Source: Paenibacillus caui
GTDB taxonomy: Bacteria > Bacillota > Bacilli > Paenibacillales > Paenibacillaceae
Assembly: GCF_019904135.1 (NCBI RefSeq)
Contig: NZ_JAIOGQ010000010.1
Span: 62,001-126,000, forward strand
Direction of reading: 5' to 3'
Length of the DNA stretch: 64,000 bases
Positions 16,297 to 24,073 of the stretch are shown here, piece by piece; the stretch's first letter is position 1; each line of letters opens with the position of its first letter. A program made the translations under genes and the position numbers. The notes under the pieces were generated by a model. The model was not told the origin of the DNA and did no database searches. It worked only from the letters and a program-made list of their open reading frames with translations.

Positions 16297-17268
16297 GTGA
16301 TAGATTTGTTAAGAGGACGGTTTGCGCCCACGCCTTCCGGCGCTATGCATCTGGGCAACGCCAAAATCGCGCTCCTCTCCTGGCTGCAAGTGCGGTCCGC
16401 CGGCGGCGTTTTTGTCCTGCGGATTGAAGATATAGATGTGCAGCGTTCCAGGCCTCACCTTATCCAGTCCATTATTGACGATATGAAGTGGCTGGGACTG
16501 GATTGGGACGAGGGCCCCGGCAAAGGCGGTCCTTACGGCCCTTATACCCAAAGCGAGCGCTTGGAACGCTATGAGGATGCCTTACAAAAATTGCAGCAAA
16601 AGGGGCGACTGTACCCCTGCTACTGCAGCCGCGCCGAGCTGCTGTCGGTTGCCGGAGCTCCGCACGGCCTTGCCTCCGAAGGCGCCCCCTATCCCGGCAC
16701 TTGCAGGGCGCTGACGCAGGAGGAACGGGCAGTCAGGGAGCGGCGCAAAAAGCCGGCCATCCGCTTCGCCCTGAAGGACGAGCAGTATACCGTTCAAGAC
16801 GGAATCGCCGGTCCGCATTCGTTCCCTAAAGGCAGCGGAGGGGACTTTATCGTCAAGCGGGCGGACGGCATGTACTCCTACCAGCTTGCCGTTACCATTG
16901 ACGACGCGGCCATGCGCATTACCCATGTGCTGCGCGGCGATGACCTGCTTGATTCTACGCCAAGGCAGCTGGCTTTATACGAAGCGTTGAATCTGGCCCC
17001 GCCCCGGTTTGCACACGCTCCGCTAATTATGGGCGAAGACGGTCACCGTCTTGCGAAACGCCATGGCGATCTCAGCCTCTCCTTCCTGCGTTCTACAGGC
17101 GTACAGCCGCAAAAAGTGATCGGCTGGCTGGCCTTTATCAGCGGACTGACGGACCGGCCCGAGCCGCTCCAGCCGTCTGACTTAACAAGCGGCTTTGAGC
17201 TTCATTCCATTTCCAAAACGCCGTTTACGCTTACGCAGCAAATGAACCGGGAACTGCTTGAATCGTAA
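16297..17268 (+). CDS. gluQ: Glutamyl-Q tRNA(Asp) synthetase
   Basis: 323 residues, GTG start (16297) just after TAGGAAG. It resembles the catalytic half of glutamyl-tRNA synthetase without an anticodon-binding domain, which defines GluQ-RS; this enzyme glutamylates queuosine in tRNA-Asp. Visible motifs are RFAPTPSGAMHLGNAKIAL (HIGH-like), LRIEDIDVQRSRP, a zinc site with cysteines in YPCYCSRAE and PGTC, and the KMSKS-like LAKRHGD. It stands alone between hrpB and the SDR gene and ends in a terminator. Confidence 0.92.
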   Translation: MIDLLRGRFAPTPSGAMHLGNAKIALLSWLQVRSAGGVFVLRIEDIDVQRSRPHLIQSIIDDMKWLGLDWDEGPGKGGPYGPYTQSERLERYEDALQKLQQKGRLYPCYCSRAELLSVAGAPHGLASEGAPYPGTCRALTQEERAVRERRKKPAIRFALKDEQYTVQDGIAGPHSFPKGSGGDFIVKRADGMYSYQLAVTIDDAAMRITHVLRGDDLLDSTPRQLALYEALNLAPPRFAHAPLIMGEDGHRLAKRHGDLSLSFLRSTGVQPQKVIGWLAFISGLTDRPEPLQPSDLTSGFELHSISKTPFTLTQQMNRELLES

Positions 17269-17273
17269 AAAAA

Positions 17274-17310
17274 CCGCCCGCCTCATGATCTCCATGAAAC
17301 GGGCGGCTTT
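17274..17310 (+). terminator. Terminator between gluQ and the SDR gene
   Basis: CCGCCCG and CGGGCGG, with CATG pairs inside, form a stem followed by CTTTAA on the plus strand; the minus strand also has a TTTTTT run. It may serve both convergent genes. Confidence 0.7.
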
Positions 17311-17321
17311 AATCCGCCTGC

Positions 17322-18131
17322 TTACAGCAGGGCTTCCGCTCCGTCTATCCGGATCCGGGCGCCCGTAATATGCTTTGCTTCATCCGACGCCAGGAAGCAG
17401 ACCAGGTCGGCCACGTCCTCGGGCTGTCCGGGTCCGTCCGCCAGCGGCTGGCTGCCCTCCGGATATTCGACCGGAATGACAATCTCTTTAAGCTCATCGC
17501 TCAATTCTGTACTTTCATCGATGTTGGTCGCGATCGCTCCCGGGCTGATGACATTGACGCGAATCTTGAACTTGGCCAGCTCCAGGGCGGCCATTTTGGC
17601 AAACGCGACCTGCCCGGCTTTGGTCGTGCTGTATGCGGATGCTCCCCATCCAGCAAAGCGATCGAGTCCGTTGATTGAGCTCGTGATAATAATGCTGCCG
17701 GCTCCCTTTTTTTTCAGGTGCGGGATCGCATATTTTAGGGACAAAAAAGTTCCATTCAGGTTGATGCGCAGCGTCCGTTCCCAATCCTCCAACTGCATGT
17801 CTTCGATGGGCGCCCACGTGCCGTTTATGCCGGCGTTTGCAAACAAAATATCGAGACTCCCGAAAAATTGGGCAGCGTCGTTTACCGCCTTCTCCACCCT
17901 GGCCGCATCGGACACATCCACATCAAAAGCTTTTGATTCACCGCGGAAGATTTCATTAATTTCATGCTCGGTAGAACGAATCCGTTCATCGTTCAAGTCA
18001 AAGAGCGCAACCTTGGCGCCTTCTCTTGCGAGCTTGATCGCCGTAGCTTTTCCAATTCCGGAACCTGCGCCCGTTACAATTGCCGTCTTTCCCTGAAAAC
18101 GAAGACGCTGTTTGGCTTGAATATCCGACAT
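17322..18131 (-). CDS. SDR family NAD(P)-dependent oxidoreductase
   Basis: 269 residues with a complete classical short-chain dehydrogenase pattern: TGAGSGIG cofactor loop (about 21-28), NAG (about 98-100), catalytic serine in ITSSING and the YSTTK active site (about 167-171), and SPGAIATNI. Aspartate in ALFDLND after the second strand suggests NAD preference. The substrate is unknown; such proteins reduce or oxidise sugars, alcohols or ketones. Single gene. The 18132-18368 gap shows no gene. Confidence 0.9.
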   Translation of the reverse strand: MSDIQAKQRLRFQGKTAIVTGAGSGIGKATAIKLAREGAKVALFDLNDERIRSTEHEINEIFRGESKAFDVDVSDAARVEKAVNDAAQFFGSLDILFANAGINGTWAPIEDMQLEDWERTLRINLNGTFLSLKYAIPHLKKKGAGSIIITSSINGLDRFAGWGASAYSTTKAGQVAFAKMAALELAKFKIRVNVISPGAIATNIDESTELSDELKEIVIPVEYPEGSQPLADGPGQPEDVADLVCFLASDEAKHITGARIRIDGAEALL

Positions 18132-18368
18132 ACGCCACGCTCCTTCTTTAGATTTACATTTCTATTCAAGACCATGCGGTTTTAACCTTAATCGTACACC
18201 CGCTAACTCAGTATTACCCAAAAAGTGTATTTGCTTAACCCTTCGGGGAGTGAAATGGAAATTTGAACCTGTTATGGCGAATAAAAAAGACAGACCGGAT
18301 ATGCTCCGAATCTGCCAAAAGGTTCATCTTTGAAAGTTTCATCATTGTTTATTCTTAGATTCCCAGGT

Positions 18369-19208
18369 TTACGGAGCAGCGCCGCTCCAGCTTAGTTCAA
18401 GCACGGAAGCATCGTCCTGAAGCCCTCCGCTCTGCTCCGCCTGCAGCGCTTGCTCCAAATCCCGCCCGCTCAGCGGAAGCTCCTTCATATCCAGCGTTTG
18501 CAGTCCGTCGCTATATACGATAAGCCCTCCGCTGCCCAAACGGTCCAGACGACCGGTATACAGATGGGGCAGCATGCCGGAGTTTTCAGGCCGGCTTGAC
18601 CATCTTTCCGAGGTTTGGAATTTGTTTGCGGGAATCAGGCGGCTTTCTCCGTCCTCGTTCCACAAACGTATTCTTATATCGCCCTGCCACAGCAGCCAAA
18701 GTCTTCCGGCTCTGCCCTGCCTGGGGCGGCTAATGTGGCCGCACACAAACATGGCTTCCGTTCCCTGTTTCCGTTTCTCCAAGAGCACCTCGCGAACAAG
18801 CGGAGGCAAATCGTCCGGCAAATGGAGACGTTTCAAGCCCTTTGCCGCTTCTTGAGATACTCTTACCAGCAGTTCCTGAATTTGATTCAAATCTGTTCCC
18901 GGCGGCTCTTGAAGCCAGCGTAACAACTGCTCCCCAAGAATCCGCGCCCCAAAATCACCACGGTAGCTGAGCGAAACGCCGTCACAAAGCACAAAACGAA
19001 CCGTTTGCTCATCAGCTGCAACGGCCCCGTAATCCTGACCGGGCTCACCCAGCGAACAACTGTCCGCCGACGGACTATAAGCGTACCGACAGGTCAGATT
19101 CCGGTTCCTCCATGAAGTGACAGGCTGAATGCGATCCTGTCTGCTCCTCCAAACCAAAGGCTCAGAATCGTAGGATTCATGACTGGTCCGCCAAGAAGAC
19201 ATTTTCAT
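18369..19208 (-). CDS. PP2C-type protein phosphatase of the T7SS/TerY-P operon
   Basis: 279 residues. PP2C-type metal-binding blocks are visible: GQDYGAVA (about 58-65), LCDGVSLSYRGDFGA (about 74-88), IVYSDGLQTLD and DDASVLELSW at the end. It should remove phosphates from Ser/Thr residues, most likely those added by the kinase in the same operon. Start ATG 19208 follows AGGGGGACC. It is the last gene of the operon, 12 bp after the VWA gene. Together with the VWA protein and kinase it forms a set like the TerY-P triad described for tellurium/stress systems. Confidence 0.8.
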   Translation of the reverse strand: MKMSSWRTSHESYDSEPLVWRSRQDRIQPVTSWRNRNLTCRYAYSPSADSCSLGEPGQDYGAVAADEQTVRFVLCDGVSLSYRGDFGARILGEQLLRWLQEPPGTDLNQIQELLVRVSQEAAKGLKRLHLPDDLPPLVREVLLEKRKQGTEAMFVCGHISRPRQGRAGRLWLLWQGDIRIRLWNEDGESRLIPANKFQTSERWSSRPENSGMLPHLYTGRLDRLGSGGLIVYSDGLQTLDMKELPLSGRDLEQALQAEQSGGLQDDASVLELSWSGAAP

Positions 19209-19220
19209 CGCAAGGTCCCC

Positions 19221-19973
19221 CTACCTTACCGGAGTCGCCGCAGACATCTGGAATCCGACCGATACGAGCTCCGCACAGTTTCCAGGCAGCATCATCAATG
19301 CATCCGGGGAAAGCTGATAATCGGCTTCCAGCAGCATTTCACGGTAGGTTGCCGGAAGAGGAGAAGACATTTGGCGCAGCTTCTCTCCGTGGGCATCGTA
19401 AAGCCGGGTTTGCCGTGTTATGCCGCCCCAGCGTCTTGGTTCGGGAATCGGACTCTCCAGCACATGATCGGATATAAAAATGTTCTCAATGAGCACTTTT
19501 CCATCGGGAACCCCCATTTCCATGATCCGCTGCGCAACCGGGAGCGGGTCCTCTCCCGTGTATACGCCGTCTGTCATATGACAAACCAGCGGCGACGGGC
19601 AGTCCTGCATATCCGGCAGCTCATCCTGCAAAATTTTCTCGGCCTGTAGAAAAGCTTTCGCACTGTCCGAGAACCGCTTTGGCGACAACTGAGGAAGCAT
19701 TCCGAGGGCGGCTATTTCGTCAATTCCTTTGACCCCGCCAAGGAGGTCGTAGACTTCATCACTGTATGCCAAAATAGCCACGCGATATCTTGGCGTCAGC
19801 CGGTTGCCTTTGGTGGAACGGAACACCATTTGACGAATCGCCATCGACAGGGCGTCATAGACAATATCCATTCGCCGTCTGCCTTCCATCACCATATTCA
19901 TTGAAGCGCTGATATCAATCAGATAAATAATCAGCGCTGGTGTGCGCTGTGATGCTTGAACCGTGTAAGTCAT
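19221..19973 (-). CDS. VWA domain protein (TerY-like)
   Basis: 250 residues consisting essentially of a von Willebrand factor A domain. The metal-ion-dependent adhesion site reads DISASM (about 22-27), with the later VCHMTDGVYTGED. This is the TerY-type vWA that accompanies a kinase and a PP2C phosphatase. Ribosome site AAGGAG before ATG 19973. It may act as an adaptor or phosphorylation target; the exact role is inference. Confidence 0.82.
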   Translation of the reverse strand: MTYTVQASQRTPALIIYLIDISASMNMVMEGRRRMDIVYDALSMAIRQMVFRSTKGNRLTPRYRVAILAYSDEVYDLLGGVKGIDEIAALGMLPQLSPKRFSDSAKAFLQAEKILQDELPDMQDCPSPLVCHMTDGVYTGEDPLPVAQRIMEMGVPDGKVLIENIFISDHVLESPIPEPRRWGGITRQTRLYDAHGEKLRQMSSPLPATYREMLLEADYQLSPDALMMLPGNCAELVSVGFQMSAATPVR

Positions 19974-20029
19974 TCCTGTCTCCTTCTTATCTGAAACCTA
20001 TGGTGTCAAGACCCCTGTCTAAACTCATC

Positions 20030-22084
20030 CTAAATGTCCGGGAGCTCATACGACGTGTCCTTTACGAAGCGGTAGATATGGCCAACCCGCTTGCCTATGG
20101 ACCCGGTCTTCACAAAATATTGGGCATCTGTATTGTATATGTTCAGGAAATCCATCGCATAGGTTTTTGCCTTGTCAATCTTGCCGGCTTTCTGGGCATT
20201 ATAAGCGGAATTATAATAAGCAATCATCTTGACGATCTTCTGGTCGCGAACCTTCTGCAGCTGCTTCTCCTTGCGTTTTCGCTCTGCTTCTTGGTGCTCT
20301 CGCTCTGCTTCCTGGCGCTCTCGCTCGAGAGCTTCCTTGCGGGCAGCCTCTTCTTGTGCGGCTTTCTCCTGAGCAAGCTGGGTATCCCTGTCCTGCTTCC
20401 AGACTAAATAGCGGTTATACGCCGCCTGCTGCTCATATTTCTTCTGCAGCGCTGCTTTCTCGGCAGTCTGCTTGTCCTTAGCAGCTTGCTCGGCGGCCTG
20501 CTTCTTCGCTTCGGCTTCTCTCGCGAGCCTTGCTTCTTCCGCCTTTCTTGCTTCTTCTGCCTTTCCAGCCTCTTCATGCTTCTTTTGTTCGGCAAGCGCC
20601 TGCTGCCGATCTTCCTCACTCGCCAAAGCGAAGCTTTCTGCAGGTGCCGCGGTCTCGTCGGTCTGGCTGCTTCCCGTCGCCTCGGTATGCTTCGCCCCGC
20701 TATCCGCAAGCAAAAAGACGGCTGCCGCAATAAGCAGCACACCCAAGATCACCGCTCCCCCTACCCATACTCGGGATTTTCGGGCGAACGACCGAGTCGC
20801 TGTCGCTGCAGATTCTGTATTCGGCGGGGAAACGGGGACCATCTGCCGTTCCAGCTCAAAAACAGCCGCCGCGATCTCCATGTGGAGCACGCTTCCTTCT
20901 TCCGTCTTCTGCAGGGCAGCGCGGTAAGTTTCGAGCGCCTTGGCCCTATCGCCCTTTTCAATCCGTCTGGCTTTCTCCATGATTGAGGCTGCTTCCGCTT
21001 CATTGCCGTATTGCGATGTATCCACAGCTGCCGCAGCATTGTCGCTGTCTTCCAAATCCGCTGCAAGTCCCGCTGCAGACATGCTTGGCAACCTGCCGGC
21101 AAAATCCGCCTCCGCCTGATCCGGGTGTTCACCTGCGGCCGCGGCTTCCTGCGCCGCTAAAGAATCGCCCGCTTTCGACAGCGCCATGACCCATTCCCCG
21201 AATGTAGGACATGATCTGGCATCCTGGCTGTTCCAGGCCCGGGAGAACAGCTCGGCAGGCTCTTTTCCCCATATCTGCTCGATTCGCTCGGTCAACACCC
21301 GGTATCTCGAACCTGTGCCTTGAATTTCCTGAGGATCGAAATAGCTTTCGCCCCATGCTGCCTTGCGTACTTCTTCATCACACCAGCCCAGCATCTCGGC
21401 AATCATAACGGAACCCGGGAACCGGTCCGCATAAGCGTTCCATGGGGAGGCCCCCCCTTGAACCGACTGATAGGATGCATACCCCGGAGAGCCCGTCAAA
21501 TAGAAATCCGGAGGATCGAGCCGCGGACTGAACATTTGCTCGACATCTACAAGCTCCACCGCATAGCCGCCGCTTTCCGTCAAAAACATCACATTCGGCG
21601 CCGACAAATCGCAGTGGGCAATTCCTCTCTGCTCCATTGCCGAACCTACCAATGCCAGGGAACGGGCAGCGCCCAGACTGTCCTTCGGCCTCATGGCCAC
21701 ACCGCCGGCCAGGAGATCTAGCCACGTACTTCCATGAATCCAGGGCATGATGACGGCATACAACAAATCCGGATACTTTGCGATGAGCTCGCCGTTTCGT
21801 TCAGGCGTGAGCACTTCGCGCTTGCACACCCTAAGACCGCTGATCGTGCTGTATCCTTCCATCGTTTGCGACAAATGCACATGTGACGGGATACGGAATT
21901 TTGGCAAAAAAATCTTGAGGGCCATGGACTGCGCCGCTTCTCCGGTGGCCGGAACAAGCTGATAGACTACGCCCTGACGCCCGGCCTGGGCATAAGCCAG
22001 TCCCGGAGCTGCAGGATGCGTTCCTATTCTGTAAACTGTTCCGTTAATCTGAATTTCGTCTCCCGGATTGGGGTTAAAAGCCAT
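20030..22084 (-). CDS. Membrane-anchored protein kinase with coiled coil (T7SS-associated)
   Basis: 684 residues. Kinase domain about 25-300: MALKIFLP with K57, catalytic loop HCDLSAPNV (D159, N164), and DVE (D180) in place of DFG. The main catalytic residues are present, so activity is plausible. An Ala/Glu-rich linker leads to one transmembrane helix (about 440-460), then a long Glu/Lys/Ala-rich coiled coil (about 490-620) and a C-terminal domain. Kinase fold plus a single helix plus an outer domain recalls EssB/YukC, the pseudokinase component that is otherwise missing from this locus. Start follows GAGGGAC. Confidence 0.8.
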   Translation of the reverse strand: MAFNPNPGDEIQINGTVYRIGTHPAAPGLAYAQAGRQGVVYQLVPATGEAAQSMALKIFLPKFRIPSHVHLSQTMEGYSTISGLRVCKREVLTPERNGELIAKYPDLLYAVIMPWIHGSTWLDLLAGGVAMRPKDSLGAARSLALVGSAMEQRGIAHCDLSAPNVMFLTESGGYAVELVDVEQMFSPRLDPPDFYLTGSPGYASYQSVQGGASPWNAYADRFPGSVMIAEMLGWCDEEVRKAAWGESYFDPQEIQGTGSRYRVLTERIEQIWGKEPAELFSRAWNSQDARSCPTFGEWVMALSKAGDSLAAQEAAAAGEHPDQAEADFAGRLPSMSAAGLAADLEDSDNAAAAVDTSQYGNEAEAASIMEKARRIEKGDRAKALETYRAALQKTEEGSVLHMEIAAAVFELERQMVPVSPPNTESAATATRSFARKSRVWVGGAVILGVLLIAAAVFLLADSGAKHTEATGSSQTDETAAPAESFALASEEDRQQALAEQKKHEEAGKAEEARKAEEARLAREAEAKKQAAEQAAKDKQTAEKAALQKKYEQQAAYNRYLVWKQDRDTQLAQEKAAQEEAARKEALERERQEAEREHQEAERKRKEKQLQKVRDQKIVKMIAYYNSAYNAQKAGKIDKAKTYAMDFLNIYNTDAQYFVKTGSIGKRVGHIYRFVKDTSYELPDI

Positions 22085-22192
22085 TCCTTGTCCCTCTTTC
22101 TATTCTTGGCGCGGACATCACCTGGTCCGCTCTCCAATGCTATTCATTATGTACCCGGACATGACCGCCCGGTTCTTGCTTCCATCAGCCGT

Positions 22193-22471
22193 TTAATAAC
22201 GACCTTGATCAATACTGCGAAATTTATTTGACATGGCCGCCAGTTCCTGACCAATGGATTCCAGCATATAAACGAAAGCCTGCATCTGCTTGTCCGCTTC
22301 CTGAAATTCATGAAAGAAGCGCTGCTTCGACAAGCCTTCCCAATCCTGCTCCATCGTTTGTACAATACGGGTCAATCCGGCAATAATTTGACGGCTTTGC
22401 TCTCCGCCTTGCAAAAACTGCCGCGCCATCTCCTCGATTTGTTCCGGACTAACCGTGATTCTTCCAGCCAT
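22193..22471 (-). CDS. WXG100 family protein (EsxA-like)
   Basis: 92 residues, the size of secreted WXG100 helical hairpins. The central turn is WEG (about 44-46), flanked by two amphipathic helices (ITVSPEQIEEMARQF and later FQEADKQMQAFVYMLESIG). Such proteins are exported as dimers by type VII secretion and are needed for secretion of other substrates. Good ribosome site AAGGGAGC. It lies between the kinase and a second WXG-like gene. Confidence 0.88.
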   Translation of the reverse strand: MAGRITVSPEQIEEMARQFLQGGEQSRQIIAGLTRIVQTMEQDWEGLSKQRFFHEFQEADKQMQAFVYMLESIGQELAAMSNKFRSIDQGRY

Positions 22472-22589
22472 AGACTTGCTCCCTTCATAAAGTTACAAAG
22501 CGAACGAAATGGAGAGTATCATGAAAAATTACCCAAAATGATTGCCGCTGAATCAGTAGTCCGCCGAAGATCATTTGGAGTTTTAGCGA

Positions 22590-23222
22590 CTAAAGACCTG
22601 CTGCCGGATTGGTAAAGATCCAGGCCTTTGGATTCATAGCCGCTTCCCTGAGAATCATCCGCCCGGCGGCTCTTTTTCTCGACAATCCCGGAAATGGCAG
22701 CATTTTGCTATCCGCACCGGACAAAACCGGATCCCCCTCAGCTTGCTCCTTGCCGGCTGAGGTGAAGGAGATTTCATGATCCTGCTCGGCCAGTCGTCTT
22801 TCGCGGCGAACCGCGTCTACAGCAGATCTTGGATTGGAAATAACCCCCGGCGAGAAGCGGGTAGCCGGAAGAATCAGGGAATCCGTGCCCAGATGAAGCG
22901 TCCGGTACATCATGGAGGAAGGCCCGTATGAAACCGATCCTTTGGAAATGGAAGCTCCAAAGCCGCGATCGCTCTCGTCAAAAGAAGCCGAACGTATTTT
23001 GAGGCCTTCCCCCAAACGATACAGCTCTTTGCCGATCTGTTCCGACAATCGGCGAGCCTGTTCCCACTTTACCTGAACGGCTCCCCAAGCAGCTTCATTA
23101 TCCTGACTGAAAGAAGTAAGCAGCCGATTTAGATGCTCGGCAATATCTTGGAGCTGTTCCGCGGAACGCTGCAGGCCGCTGCCCGCCGTCCGCAGCTGCT
23201 CGGGTTCAACACTAATACGCAT
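22590..23222 (-). CDS. WXG100-type N-terminal domain protein with a C-terminal extension
   Basis: 210 residues. The first ~95 form a WXG100-like hairpin: ISVEPEQLRTAGSGLQ, then AAWGAVQVKWEQ with W-G at the turn, then EQIGKELYRLGEGL. The remaining ~115 residues are Ser/Arg-rich and of no known fold. It could be a substrate or partner of the smaller WXG100 protein. Start follows AAAGGGG; the stop of the upstream gene lies 3 bp before its ATG, so translation is probably coupled. Confidence 0.72.
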   Translation of the reverse strand: MRISVEPEQLRTAGSGLQRSAEQLQDIAEHLNRLLTSFSQDNEAAWGAVQVKWEQARRLSEQIGKELYRLGEGLKIRSASFDESDRGFGASISKGSVSYGPSSMMYRTLHLGTDSLILPATRFSPGVISNPRSAVDAVRRERRLAEQDHEISFTSAGKEQAEGDPVLSGADSKMLPFPGLSRKRAAGRMILREAAMNPKAWIFTNPAAGL

Positions 23223-23225
23223 GAA

Positions 23226-24059
23226 TTATCCCCTTTCATCTGTCTCGGGTGGCTGTTCAAGCCACAGCAAAAGCATATCCTGAAACTGTTTTCTTGTAGC
23301 TGGAGCGGCAACCAGCCAATCTTCTTCATCCCTGATGCTCATCCGGATTAACCAATTCATCGATTGTCCGACAATGAAAGCGGCTCCCTGGCTCTCCCAG
23401 CCTTCCTCGTTCCAGATCGACAGCTGAAGTTCTCCCTCGCTGGTACGTTCCTTCAAGCATTTGGCGAGCGCCCAGGAGGCTTCAACGTCCCCGGTAGACT
23501 GCGAAAGTTCAGTGCTTAATTGCTCAAGATCCATACTTTGGCTCGCTTCGTACAGCTCATTGAATTTCTTTCTGGACAACAGCAGTGCGGGAAGATCGGA
23601 AGGAGAGTCAGCTCTCCATTTCATTCGTTCAACCAGCAGGCCGGACGCCTCTTTGACGTTGCCCAGCTCCTTCAGGCAATAGACGGATTCAGAACCCGCT
23701 TCCCTAACCACCTCCACCACCTTTTCATTCGTAATGTGGAGATAACCTTCAAAAGCTTCCGAATCATGCTCATATCGAACCCAGCAGGCCCGCTCGGCAA
23801 AGCCGGCGATAGCTACTCTTGCAAATACCTCGGGTGTCATGGAAAGCTCGTTACTATTTTTTTCGTTGGTCAAATAGCCTTTGTTCAGCAGCGACTCCCT
23901 GACCAATTCCCATTCGTCTGCAATCTCATCCGATAAATAACCAAGAAAGGGATCTTCAACGCCAAGCAAACGGTCCGAGCCCAGTATCCCGGCCAGAAAA
24001 AAGAGCTCCTTCGTCTCCAGATTGACCGATGTCCCTCGCAAATCCTTTGTTGTCAGCAT
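23226..24059 (-). CDS. T7SS operon protein of unknown function
   Basis: 277 residues from ATG 24059, which has the site AAGGGAGGT; a longer frame to 24101 overlaps essC and is less likely. Soluble, mixed alpha/beta by appearance, no signal or membrane helix. The C-terminal part has SIWNEEGWESQGAAFIVGQ and WLIRMSIRDEEDWLVA. Size and position beside WXG100 genes are reminiscent of EspG-like chaperones of mycobacterial systems, but I cannot show homology. Its start lies 15 bp after the EssC stop. Confidence 0.6.
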   Translation of the reverse strand: MLTTKDLRGTSVNLETKELFFLAGILGSDRLLGVEDPFLGYLSDEIADEWELVRESLLNKGYLTNEKNSNELSMTPEVFARVAIAGFAERACWVRYEHDSEAFEGYLHITNEKVVEVVREAGSESVYCLKELGNVKEASGLLVERMKWRADSPSDLPALLLSRKKFNELYEASQSMDLEQLSTELSQSTGDVEASWALAKCLKERTSEGELQLSIWNEEGWESQGAAFIVGQSMNWLIRMSIRDEEDWLVAAPATRKQFQDMLLLWLEQPPETDERG

Positions 24060-24073
24060 TCGGTTACCTCCCT

